NCBI GenBank assembly: GCA_950295325.1
Contig: OX485804.1
Coordinates: 69,416,033 to 69,480,032 of the forward strand
Length of the DNA: 64,000 nucleotides
Origin: Polytrichum commune
Lineage: Eukaryota > Streptophyta > Polytrichopsida > Polytrichales > Polytrichaceae
Direction of reading: 5' to 3'
The notes under the pieces were generated by a model that was not told the origin of the DNA, searched no databases, and worked only from the letters and a program-made list of their open reading frames with translations. Shown in pieces: positions 37,101 to 46,963 of this stretch (positions are counted from its first letter, which is position 1; each line of letters begins with the position of its first letter). Made by a program: the position numbers and the translations under genes.

Positions 37101-37840
37101 CTGAAATTGCAAATCAAATATCAAGCAAGAAAAAAGCTTTTTGAAAAATGTCACCTCTGGACCCCTGCGCCAGCGCAGGGGTCTGTCCATTTTCAAGAGC
37201 AAACTCTGGAACCCAGAAAAAAAACCCTTTGGAGCTCATGAACCTAACTGACCTAACCTCATGTCCCTACTGAAATTGCAAATCAAATATCAAGCAAGAA
37301 AAAAGCTTTTTGAAAAATGTCACCTCTGGACCCCTGCGCCAGCGCAGGGGTCTCTCCATTTTCAAGAGCAAACTCTGGAACCCAGAAAAAAAAACCCTTT
37401 GGAGCTCATGAACCTAACTGACCTAACCTCATGTCCCTACTGAAATTGCAAATCAAATATCAAGCAAGAAAAAAGCTTTTTGAAAAATGTCACCTCTGGA
37501 CCCCTGCGCCAGCGCAGGGGTCTCTCCATTTTCAAGAGCAAACTCTGGAACCCAGAAAAAAAACCCTTTGGAGCTCATGAACCTAACTGACCTAACCTCA
37601 TGTCCCTACTGAAATTGCAAATCAAATATGAAAAGAAAAAAAAACGTTTTGAAAAATATCACCTCTGGACCCCTGCGCCAGCGCAGGGGTCTCTCTATCT
37701 TCAAGAGCAAACTCTGGAACCCAAAAAAAAAACCCATTGCAGCTCATGAACCCACCTGACCTAACATCAGGACCCTACTGAAATTGCAAATAAAAAATGA
37801 AGCAAAAAAAAAATGTTTTCAAAAATCTAGCCTCTGGTCT
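22160..37840 (+). repeat. 169-bp satellite array, about 93 monomers, each with a palindrome
   Basis: Period is exactly 169 bp in the core (e.g. CTCTCC at 33,125 and 33,294). Each monomer holds an inverted repeat with arms GACCCCTGCGC and GCGCAGGGGTC around CA, an A-run after GGAACCCAG, and AAGCTTTTTGAAAAATGT. Monomers at 22,160-24,900 and after 37,640 are more diverged; the centre is highly uniform. A 12-monomer higher-order repeat of about 2,028 bp is visible: blocks at 28,697/30,724 and 29,703/31,730 (offset 2,027), and 32,357/34,386 and 33,541/35,570 (offset 2,029). It lies between exons of gene B, probably in an intron. ORFs inside it are chance products of periodicity. Confidence 0.97.
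26681..27520 (+). repeat. Two-monomer higher-order unit within the satellite
   Basis: The variant ACCCTTGCGCC recurs at 26,681, 27,019 and 27,357, exactly 338 bp (two monomers) apart, alternating with ACCCCTGCGCC monomers and co-varying with GAACCGAAC/GAACCTAAC. It marks a local dimer expansion. Confidence 0.85.
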
Positions 37841-37975
37841 CTCCATTTTTGAAAAATCTAACCTCGGCCTACCTCCTCCGACGTCCGCTCGCGTCCCTCC
37901 TCCGACTTCTCCTCGCCTTACCTCCACTTCCCTCGGCCTCCCTCGTCCCGAACTCCCAAACAGAGTTGGGACACT

Positions 37976-38426
37976 GCCGCCTGCCAGAGGGGCGGGGGAG
38001 GGTTCGGGAGACTTTGGAACTCAACCAGCTAAAATCCGGCCCTTCCCAACATCCACCGGTTTCTTCAGAATTTGACCGGTTGCAAACTTGTTGACATTAA
38101 TTTGGACCGGCCAATATTCTATAATATGTTTTTTCAAGTGCCGGTTAATTTATTCTTGATTGTAATGACAACCGGCCAAGAACTTGGGCATGTGTTGCTC
38201 CTACTTAACATATGCCCAAGTTTTTGGCCGGTTGTCATTACAATGAAGAATAAATTAACCGGCACTCGAAAAAAAATTATAGGATATTGGCTAGTCCTAA
38301 TTAATGGCAACAAGTTTGCAACCGGACAAATTCTGAAAAAACCGGTATAAGTTGTGAAGGGCCGGATTTTAGCTGGTTGAGTTCCAAAGTCTCCCGAACC
38401 CTGCCCCGCCCCTCCGGGCAGGCAGC
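37976..38426. mobile_element. 451-bp fold-back element
   Basis: Long inverted arms: the outer part GCCGCCTGCC...GAGGGGCGGGG...GGGTTCGGGAGACTTTGGAAC pairs with its reverse complement ending at GGCAGGCAGC. Further inside, CCGGTTAATTTATTC, TGTAATGACAACCGGCC and CTTGGGCAT also have mirrored partners. The centre is near 38,195. I see no clear target duplication, so transposition is inferred from structure. It lies at the right edge of the satellite, beside gene B exon 3. Confidence 0.75.
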
Positions 38427-38445
38427 AAGAGAACTAGATGCCTAC

Positions 38446-39434
38446 CCCTTCTAATGCTACCAGAACTAGATTGCAAGTCACTATAAGATGGAATGGGTTC
38501 CACCTCACAATCCTCTCCCTCACAATCACCATATGTGATTTTACTGGATGTGTACTTTTTATCATCCATATTATGGTTGTATTCCATCTGTTAACATTTA
38601 TAGAGTCAAATTTGCAAATAATGGAGTAACATCGTTTCATCGTCAACTGCCTAAGAAAGACATCTATAATCAGGTGACCAACAATTGATATAAACAATCG
38701 TAATATATCCTTATGACATCTACCCAACATGTGTTCCTAATCCATCGTCAAATTATCATAAACATCGAATTTCCAGGGTTTGGGATAAGTACCAGGAATC
38801 CTTCATCTAATTCTTCTTCCTCTCCTAGTTTCTTGCAGTCCATCACATCGCGTTCTTCGACTTGATCTTCGTTGGGTGCGCCCTCAATTGCAGCACTTCC
38901 GTGCTCGTCTTGCTGCCCAAAAATTTCACCAACCAGTGTCTCACTTTCTTCGTACTATACACATCAACGCAAGGTAGAATATGACTTAGGTTTAATACTC
39001 ATCTTTCAAGGCTTTAGGGTCTTGGAACTTACAACTTTATCGATCCCTTCTTCGTCACTGTCATGTTCGAATCCCAAAGAATCACTCCTCGATGATGAGG
39101 GCCTTCTACATTCTTGCTCTTCAACTTCATTGTCCTTTTCCCCTCCATCGTCTTCTTCTTCACCATCAACATTTTCAACAACAACATCCAAGTTCAACGG
39201 CTGCATCTCGATAGTCTTTCTAAACATTCCTGGCTCGTCCTCATCGTTCTTATCTACTTCATTTACTATTCGATCGTCTTCGCAAGAACCCGGGGCATCC
39301 CTCTTCCGCAACGCGTTCCATCGCAAAGCCTTGGCTCCACTGAATTTTATACCACCTCTCTTCTTCTTCCTCCCCCGCCCTCCCTCGTTCACTTTGTCTG
39401 TTTTACTACTCGTACCCTCCATAGTTGGCTCCAT
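38446..39434 (-). pseudogene. Gene B, putative 5' exons (acidic/basic N-terminal region)
   Basis: Exon 1 39,434-39,033 (134 codons, basic GRGRKKKRGGIKF then strongly acidic; donor GTT/GTAAGT), exon 2 38,954-38,793 (54 codons, phase 0; YEESETLVGEIFGQQDEHG, acidic; donor CTG/GTACTT), exon 3 from 38,587 (acceptor TTAACAG; MEYNHNMDDKKYTSSKITYG) to about 38,446. Position, orientation, basic-then-acidic composition and phase-0 first donor mirror exon 1 of gene A, so I assign these to gene B, which implies a roughly 16.5-kb intron containing the satellite. The phase of the exon 3 donor does not obviously match the next known exon at 21,941, so a missing exon or a separate gene remains possible. Confidence 0.5.
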
Positions 39435-40053
39435 AGCTGATCAAACTACACAAATTTATAGAACAATGATAATACCCTAAACCGAACTACAACACAACTT
39501 GTATTTGAATAACCTAGTCCACCGAATCCCTTTCCTTTATATTTAATTTCTAGGAAGCTACGTCATCGAATTATAATCCCGCGTTTAATAAAACGCGGTA
39601 TCCGAGATTAGGTCACTAACAACACTGACATCGGTTACTAATCTATTTTCAATTTGTCGATATATTTACGCATCTCCCTTGACAATGACGGCCTCCATAA
39701 ATTTTCAAATTATCATATGTTTCCATAAAAGGTTCATACACCGTTAAGGTTTACCTTCATCATTTCGGCGTAGCATATATTAGGTTATCAAGAATGAGTT
39801 ATTTTTTAGTTCGTAGGAAAATTAGTCTATACTGACATGTATCATATTTAGGGGCCATAAGGTAATGACTATTACTAGAGTACATTCTAATCCTACATGA
39901 AACATGTTGTCTAGAATTGACATGAATAAATATTGACTATTAATTGATCTAATAGGTTGTCATGTATTTGGGTATTGGTGTCTACCCAAGGTATATATAA
40001 TACCCGATTATTGGTACCCTTTTTTTCATGTCATCTCATCATATTCTTCTCCA
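39435..40053. promoter_or_regulatory. Intergenic region between divergent genes of the 41-kb element
   Basis: AT-rich DNA between gene B exon 1 (minus) and the plus-strand reading frames. A TATA box (GGTATATATAATACC, about 39,990) lies some 60 bp before the ATG at 40,054. No gene is seen inside. It is the counterpart of 14,949-15,470 in the inner element. Confidence 0.5.
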
Positions 40054-40485
40054 ATGGGTACTGACTCACGTCTCCCAAGCCTTGCTCCATTAGGTGCTCC
40101 TAGTTCATCGCAAATTCACACCACGTTTTCATTCGATGGTTCTCCAGGCGTCAACAACCTGAAGATTCTCAACCCACCTGACTGCTCAGTTACTCCGGCG
40201 GTCGTCGTTCCTAAACCACAGACTCCATCTTTGCAGGCAGTTGATGCAACACTGATACAGAACAAGTCTACTTTCAAGATTCATGCATATTCTAGAGCAG
40301 GTGTTATTAAACCTGGCACTTACTCTAGATCCATATTCAGGAGTGCCAAAGGTCAGAAACTCGATTGCGCAGGATGCACTGCAGTTCGTAGCTTAGGGAT
40401 TGACCATTGTCATAAACATGACGGTGACAAATATGGCAAAGGGCCCCATATGGCAAAGGCCCCATTTTCGTCTGGCACTCCATGA
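40054..40485 (+). CDS. Small Cys/His protein of the 41-kb element, unknown function
   Basis: A 143-codon frame starts at an ATG about 60 bp after a TATA box. The N-terminal half is Pro/Ser-rich; the C-terminal half is basic and ends with a compact Cys/His pattern (LDCAGC...IDHCHKHDGDKYGKG) that could bind zinc. I do not recognise the family. It could be an accessory gene or a 5' exon of the transposase that starts at 40,679; I see no counterpart in the inner element. No ParB, MTase or SWIM feature is present. Confidence 0.4.
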   Translation: MGTDSRLPSLAPLGAPSSSQIHTTFSFDGSPGVNNLKILNPPDCSVTPAVVVPKPQTPSLQAVDATLIQNKSTFKIHAYSRAGVIKPGTYSRSIFRSAKGQKLDCAGCTAVRSLGIDHCHKHDGDKYGKGPHMAKAPFSSGTP

Positions 40486-40678
40486 TTTATTGTTCACAAT
40501 CCTGTTCATACATGTTATTATTATTTCTCATATTTAACCAAACATTTTCTGACTACATTCTGTACATGTCTGGGATGTCCAACGTCTTTATCAACCTCTC
40601 ATATATATATCCCATTGTTTCTTTTCGATCCCTCTTTTGCAAATTCCCTCTCCCATTACATTGTCAAATTGTTTCTCA

Positions 40679-41923
40679 ATGTCTTCCGCTGCTGTCCAAG
40701 CTCCACTCGTCGATGTCATCGAACTTGTTTATCCTGGATCTCTTATCCCTACATGCATACCTCCTGGCCCTGATGGAACTGCTGATCTCACTCCCCAGTG
40801 GCTATCCATTCGTTATGGTTTCGATGCTGATAGCTTGTGGTTAGAGACAGATGTTGTCGATCCGGATACTCGAAATGTCCTTTATTCCTTATACGTCCAG
40901 CCCGTAACGTTAGACAATAATGCTCGCGTTTGGAAACTCAAGCCCGGAAGGTATCGTGTCTTTGGCTTGTCGGAGTCCATGAACGCGACTACAGTCCTAC
41001 TCACTCCTCGCAGTTCCTCCACACTGTGCACTGAAGCCCCCTTACTGTCTCGTGTCAAGATCGAACCAGGTCTCCGCGTTAGCATCGATTTGTTTGATTC
41101 TTCTGATGAAGAGGGGAGGCCTTCCCATCCATCAATCCGGTCTAGTGCTAAACGTCCATCTCCCTCATCTTCTCAAGATTCACGTAGGACTACTCCTTCC
41201 CTTATACCTTCGCAAACTACTAAACTCATAAACATTCTTCCCTCCCTTCGTTCCCTGGGTAGTATGCCGAAGCAAGTCAGTACTTAAAAAACTGAATTAT
41301 GATTCCATCCGTATTGAGATTGTAGATTTCCTGCCACCGTCGTTCAATGGGGATGTAATCTTCATTCTTCCTCCCACACTTCCATCTGCCCTCCATAAGA
41401 ATGCTAAATCTATGGAAGGTATGGACAAACGTTACGATGGCCATATATGGACAAAGACTATGACTACTAACATCAGTAACACGCTGGGGCTGTCATTCCG
41501 GTCGTCTAACTGTGTAGGTCATCTTCAATGCCACAATCCCACATGTGGGTTTCTGCAGCGGCCTGAACGCGCATATGGAGTGAACGAGGTCGAGTTCGAA
41601 GGTTCTTCCAAAGATGTTTTCCCTGTTGCAGATGCTCCACCTCCAACTTCAACATTAGTCTGTAAGATCTGTAAAGAACCTCCTGTTTGTGTAGCTTCTT
41701 GTGATGCAAAAATCTTTTACGTTTTTGGAGATGATACGCAAGAGCGTGCTTGCGTCCATGTAGGCAACCATAAACATCATGTCAAGGTAGGAGACTATAG
41801 GGGCACGCGGAAGATAATCGACGATTTTATCGAACAACATGTTGAGCGCAACCCGCAGGCTACCATTTCCAAAATAGTCTTGGAAACGTCCAAGGATGTT
41901 TTAGGTAACGTCTTGCTCCGCGA
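40679..41923 (+). pseudogene. Outer-element transposase, N-terminal part (GCM-like zinc domain)
   Basis: I chose the ATG at 40,679 (CTCAATGTCTTCC) because the downstream sequence aligns with the inner transposase start. The frame gives a region with LKPGRYRVFGLSES (cf. FRVIGLSES in the inner copy), an acidic SSDEEGRP stretch and a Ser-rich linker. A frameshift at about 41,260-41,275 moves to the frame RSKSVLKKLNYDSI, then FNGDVIFILPP, GMDKRYDGH, GLSFRSSNCVGHLQCHNPTC, LVCKIC and CVHVGNHKHHV, the WRKY-GCM1-like zinc domain. The frame is then cut by the solo LTR at 41,924 after ...GNVLLR and resumes at 43,999. The zinc domain probably recognises element DNA. Confidence 0.75.
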
Positions 41924-43993
41924 TGTTAGTAACAACATTCTAAGATAGATTGAAGGCACAAAGAAGCAACAAACGACACCAAAACATTATCCCCGAGAAA
42001 AGAAGTGCAACACCGAAGAAAAACGATGAAGAAGCTTTCGGCCATGGAGCTCGGCCACGGCCTTAGGGCCCCTTTCCCACGGCTTTGCGTACTCGACGCG
42101 CGGTTATAGGTCTTCTTACCCACGGCAATGGGTGCCCAACGGGTTTTTGAGGAAGAACTTAGAAATTAAGAAGAAGGGCTACTACATTAGTATTAAGGAA
42201 TTAGTATTAGGCATTATGAAACATATTAGGGCATATAGAAATAGGATTTTGAGATTAAAGGACCATTTAAAGAGGCAATATGGGAGGAATGAAAGATTTT
42301 GAGGATCAATGACTATGAGGCATAATGGCGGAGAATATAGGAATGTAGTATTTCGATGGGCATGATTATGGAACTTGTGAGAATGTTGGAATATTAAGAA
42401 TTATTTTGAAGGTGCATTATGAGCATATAGGACAAAGATAGACTCTACTAATATGTTTTACAATCATCGGAATCAATCAACATGGAGATTTGAATTAATC
42501 CTCAAAAGGGAATTGTGATGTAACCACAATGAGGATATAGTAGAATCTTGAGAATACAAACATTAGGAAGGAAGAACGGTTGTAACCGTTTATGGTAGAT
42601 AGAATCTACATATTTTGAAGATAGATAGTTATTTAGAAAAGTGGAGATCACAACCACTCTTAATGTAGATTTTGGATTAAAAAGAGAAGACTATATAAGG
42701 GAAGCAAATTAGGAAACTATTACCTTATTTTCTACACAACGAAGTTATCTTAAATTTGAGTGTCAAGAATCACTTGAAGCTTTTGTAACTCTCTTCTCGA
42801 GGAACCTTTGCAATACACTTATCTTTTCCCACAAATGTATGTGTGACATTTCTATCTCTCTCTCAAATTGTCTTACAAGTTTGTCAAGCGGTACTTGGAA
42901 CTTGAGTAATTGAGCAACCGAGAGTAGAGTAGATTGAGTAGACTCTTTTGAGAAAGAACTCAAAAGATAGTGCGAGGGTGAGAACAAAGCGCTCAAGACA
43001 AATTGGAGAATCAATGGGACTTTGAGAGAGATTGAATTGAGAAAGCGATTGTTTAACTTGAGTGAAGGAAACAAGATTATCTCTCAAAGCGGAACTTATC
43101 ATTGATCTCCTCAAAAGGGAATTATAATTATTCATGTGATTAATTGATTGAAGAAATATATACATGTTATGATTTGAGCAAAAGAGGAGGAGCTTATTAT
43201 TATAAACTACATAATCGACTTATACATATTATACTACATATTGATTGATTGAACTTATGATTGACAAGAATGATGAAGACATTAATTCACATCAAAGTTT
43301 GAATACATATGAATGAAGTAATATTGATATAAGATAATCTACTTACTACAATTGTTATAGAAGCTTCTTACTTTAAGATTATTTGTGAGTTGTTGGATGT
43401 CATTATAATTTGAAGGATTATCTATTCAAGAGAAGATCTCTCTCTCTCTTGAGCAAAACTCAAGAGAGATAGGTTTACTTCTCGTCATCAAGAAACACTT
43501 TGAAGTTAAACGTGACATTGCAAAACAATCAATGATGTGTTCATGAAATTATAACTACTATATGTATACATGACAAGTTACAATATTATAAGTAGTAACA
43601 CTTGAGCTTAAAAAGGAAGACTCAAGAATATTAGATCTTCCTCATCGTTATAAGATTATTATCAATTGTATAATTGATGTGTATGAACTACAAAACTTAA
43701 TGATTCATAGAACTTATTGAAACTATATGTTATTGTTACACCTCTTGAAGCTTTCTTAAATCTAAAGGTTCTTATTGTCAATGATGCCTTACATTGAGAA
43801 CAAGAACTAAGATAATGAGATTGTGTTCACTCCAATAATATATTCATATCATAAGGAGAAGAGAGGAGTTATTAATCCGGGAACCGAGCATATTAATGAG
43901 ACACGGTAGTTCTCAAGCGAATATAAATTTACGTGATGTGCATCGTGAGTCCTCTTAGCTAAATTGCAAAGGAGCGACCCACGGCGTCCATCA
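41924..43993 (+). mobile_element. Solo LTR (copy 2), inserted in the outer transposase, TSD CGCGA
   Basis: TGTTAGTAACAACATT... to ...CATCA, 2,070 bp, flanked by a perfect CGCGA duplication (41,919-41,923 and 43,994-43,998). Removing it with one TSD copy joins ...GNVLLR to EEDDPPTLLSLEQ in frame. A TATA box (CTATATAAGG, 42,691-42,700) lies in the LTR sense strand. Same family as 68-2,204 but opposite orientation. No internal retroelement genes remain. Confidence 0.93.
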
Positions 43994-43998
43994 CGCGA

Positions 43999-46506
43999 AG
44001 AAGACGACCCTCCCACCTTACTTTCTCTCGAACAGCTAGAGCCTATCTTCCAATGCTGCAAGGAGCTCAATTCCCCTAACTTAAAAAACCGTGTCTACAG
44101 TTTCAAGTATTTGCGCAGATATGGCGTTCTTGATGGCATCACTAAGCTCAGAGGGCTTAGCAATTGGGCCTACGTGCAACGAAACATGTTTCCAGGCCAA
44201 GGTGACGACTCCGACAAGGTCTTCATATTCAAGATGTCCGAGGTGGGACCTGGCAGCGGTGTTGACCTTGTCCGCCGAATGCAACCTAGCGGCGATTTAG
44301 AGCTCTCCTGGATGATGTTCGACCACGTCAAACGAGTTGCCAATTGGACCACCATGGCCTGCCACGTGTACGACTCCTCTTACCAACGTGTACTCACCAT
44401 TGGTTGCTGTGATTTCCAGTCTGAGGACAAAGATGCTCAACTCGTTTTCTGGAAGAACCTTAACCATGTCATGGGTAGGCATGGAATACACAAGCCGCAG
44501 TTCAAAGGTTTCATGGTTGATAGTGCGCAAGCCAATTGGAACGCTGTGCGCATCATCTACGGATCCGGAGACCCAAAGATACCCATGGAAGGCTGCGAGC
44601 GAACGTGTTATTTCCACTGGGCGCAATCCCTAGAAAAACACACCAAACAATACATCGTGCACGAATTGCAAGATCAACACAAGAAATTGTGTATGCAGTA
44701 CAAAGATGCACGGTCTGTGGCAGAGGCTGAAACACGTTACTTGGAAATCAAAGCCTGGTGGACATCTTCGGGTGCCACCTCTGACGCTGGCCTCCACCAT
44801 TTGAACCACTGGCTTGCGTTTTGGCATTTCCGATACAGGCAGTGGGGTGGATTCATGGAACTGGTAAATATACACTCTTTCATTCAAATTATTTAATTCT
44901 TTAAGTTTGCATTCTTTTCTCTGCGTCTAATGTAGTATCTAAACAATATTAAATCTTTTGCTTTTAAATGGCATGGCCCACCACGACTACTCCTTGCTCA
45001 CTTGAGTTTCCGAACATTTTCTAAACAGTTGCCTTCGTACAGGAGAAGAAATATTCTCCGGATGAACTAGCTGAAATGCCCTCTTGCAATCTTGCTGAGA
45101 CCGTTCACAACAAATGGTTGCAAGCGTCCGGCAATAGGGGTGGCGATCTCTACGTGGCAGCCGTCGACGATTACGTTAGAGCATTCTTGCAAGTGGTGGG
45201 GTACTATCAATACCTCAAAGGTGGAGCGGGAGGCTCTGGACCCTCGAGAGAAGAACTTCGACTTCGCACAGCCCAACGCCGAGCTCACCGAACTGGGGAT
45301 CCGACTACCCTGAACGCAACCGTCTTGAACATGCCCGGAGCCGAAGATTTCTGTACTCGAAACGCACACCTCGAAGGAGCTGAGGTTTTTGGGTCGAGGA
45401 AACGGAAGCCGGATCTTCCCCTTGGCACCGAAGAAGAAACTCATAGGCCAGACACTGTTAATTTTTCACGTCCTCGAGTGGGTCGGAGGGTGACACGTGC
45501 TCGTGCTCAAAATTTGAGTACCATCCATGAGGAAGTTCACGTGGAAGTGGAACGCCCAGCACAGCCCCCTGCCTCAACTGGCATAGATATTGGACGGGTG
45601 ACGGCCGTGGAGGAGACTCGTGTGAATGAGAAGCTATGGCACATTGCCCGAATTAATAAGGTTTCTGCGAAGGCTTGTTGGGCGCAGATGGCTGTCACTC
45701 GAAAAAAGTGTACAGCCCGTATCGTCCAAAACGGGAAGAGCACACCAGCTTCCACATACACTGGCCTTTGGACCCACCCTCAAAAAGGCAACCAGAAGGT
45801 GGTAGAGCAGTTTTTTTTCTGTGCTGACGATATTGAGAGGTGTGTGAAGGGGTATCGTCGACGATGGATAGAGCCATTTTCGGATTACGAGGAACGACCT
45901 CCCATCCCGTCGGTTTGGCCTGTGAAGATAGGGACCAATCTCACACGTTCCGAGATTGAGGCGTTGGAGAATGCGGGATTTCAACTTCCCCAAAAGCAAA
46001 GCGTTCCTGTGAGCCGCATGTTCAACAGTTCAGCACCGCCACCGGATCTGTTACAGGTTCCAATGCCAGATAATGCGGACGTTTATCCTAAAACACGAAA
46101 GTCAAAGAACATGCGCCGCTCAATCACTTGTGCCAGTTCGAAGCACATGCAGAACATTGATTCCGCTAGAGCAATGAAGGCAAGTATTCTGAAGGTAGTA
46201 ATGATACCTCAACCCGGTTTTGGATGCGTTGTAACTTTGCAATCTAAACCAGCTCCCACGGAGTCAGTTTACCATCTCTCAATCAGTGCCTACCCAGACT
46301 GCAATTGCCCGGCGTTCAAAAAGACAATGGCTAAGCTGGGTAGACGCGGGTGTCCATTCCGACCTTGTAAGCATCTTTACTATATATACGTACAAGTCTG
46401 CAAACTAGAGGCCGACCATGACCTCTTCATGCATGCGCCTACCCTCAGTTTCTTGGAGGTGAAAACAATTCTTGAAAGGGGGATCTTAGCCCATGCTACA
46501 GTTTAG
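43999..46506 (+). pseudogene. Outer-element transposase, DDE core and SWIM finger
   Basis: Continues the frame from 41,923. The MULE-type DDE region is IGCCDFQSED (first acidic site), KGFMVDSAQANWNAV (second), and CERTCYFHWAQSLEKH (the C...H pair between second and third sites). An intron runs from about 44,863 (donor CTG/GTAAAT) to 45,042 (acceptor CGTACAG), phase 0. The C-terminal part has CNLAETVHNKWLQASGN, GTNLTRSEIEALENAGF, and a SWIM zinc finger CNCPAF ... CKHLYYIY (46,300-46,390), stop at 46,504-46,506. This half looks intact; the gene is disabled by the upstream frameshift and the LTR. The protein would bind element ends and cut and paste the element in the nucleus. Confidence 0.8.
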
Positions 46507-46603
46507 AGTAATCAGCTTTATTTATTAGTCTCATATATATGTTCTTTTTCATAAACGTGTATGACACACGTCACTCTATGTAATTTCACAATTTAGTGAA
46601 TAC

Positions 46604-46620
46604 GTATATATATATATATA
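46604..46620. repeat. (TA)n simple repeat
   Basis: GTATATATATATATATA downstream of the outer transposase stop. Flanking 46,507-46,860 is AT-rich with no gene seen. Confidence 0.9.
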
Positions 46621-46864
46621 ATTTTTTCGCTATGTTAAATTTATGAATCACTTATACTTGTCCTTCACTTGTGCTCTTCCGTGAACATGTGTCCTTGTAG
46701 TTCTCTTCAATGAAGTCAGCTATTTCCTCCAAAACTCAGTCACATATAAATTTTTTCCATATGTCAAGCCCATTTTGCACGGTTATGGGTACTAAATTCC
46801 ACGGCCATAAGGCTCAAATATTTGGATATTCTGAGGAATATACCATTAAAAATAATAATGTTTT

Positions 46865-46953
46865 TATTTTTGGAAATTTTATTACTAAAACTAAAAAGTC
46901 TCCGCTCGAAATTCAGAAAATCTACGCTCTACGCTCATGCCCTAGCAACGCCC
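46865..46953 (-). repeat. Right terminal inverted repeat of the 41-kb element
   Basis: On the minus strand GGGCGTTGCTAGGGCATGAG then CGTAGAGCGTAGATTTTC and TGAATTTC, pairing with the left end. CTCCGCTCG occurs on the plus strand at both ends (5,669 and 46,910), i.e. in the wrong orientation for a simple inverted repeat. Confidence 0.82.
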
Positions 46954-46963
46954 CACTTTGGAC
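46954..46963. repeat. Target-site duplication of the 41-kb element, right copy
   Basis: CACTTTGGAC, identical to 5,605-5,614; codes for part of TNP2 CPKC on the minus strand. Confidence 0.92.

Larger units (their letters stand above)
5615..46953. mobile_element. Giant 41.3-kb Mutator-like transposon carrying a methyltransferase-like gene and a satellite
   Basis: Both ends carry inverted terminal sequence: left GGGGAAAGTTACAGCATGAG, right (reverse complement) GGGCGTTGCTAGGGCATGAG, then both continue CGTAGAGCG. A perfect 10-bp duplication flanks it and excision restores the host TNP2 frame, so the ends are exact. Cargo: gene B (7,372-39,434, minus), a 169-bp satellite array (22,160-37,840) and a GCM/DDE/SWIM transposase (40,679-46,506, plus). 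The 9-11 bp TSD and MULE-type transposase place it among Mutator-like elements. It is invaded by a 10.2-kb relative, a solo LTR and a fold-back element. CCGTGGAA occurs near both ends (5,774; 46,798) and in the inner element (about 8,982). Confidence 0.9.

Noticed and set aside
22960-37443. Numerous 60-97 aa frames (MSLLKLQIKYQ..., MSPLDPCASAG...)
   Set aside because: They recur every 169 bp and its multiples and follow satellite sequence; no start context, no conservation beyond the repeat.
22160-37840. CRISPR-like array
   Set aside because: Monomers are contiguous 169-bp copies with no unique spacers; eukaryotic satellite.
5615-46953. Integrated large virus
   Set aside because: No capsid, polymerase or other viral core gene; precise TIRs, 10-bp TSD and MULE-type transposase fit a DNA transposon.
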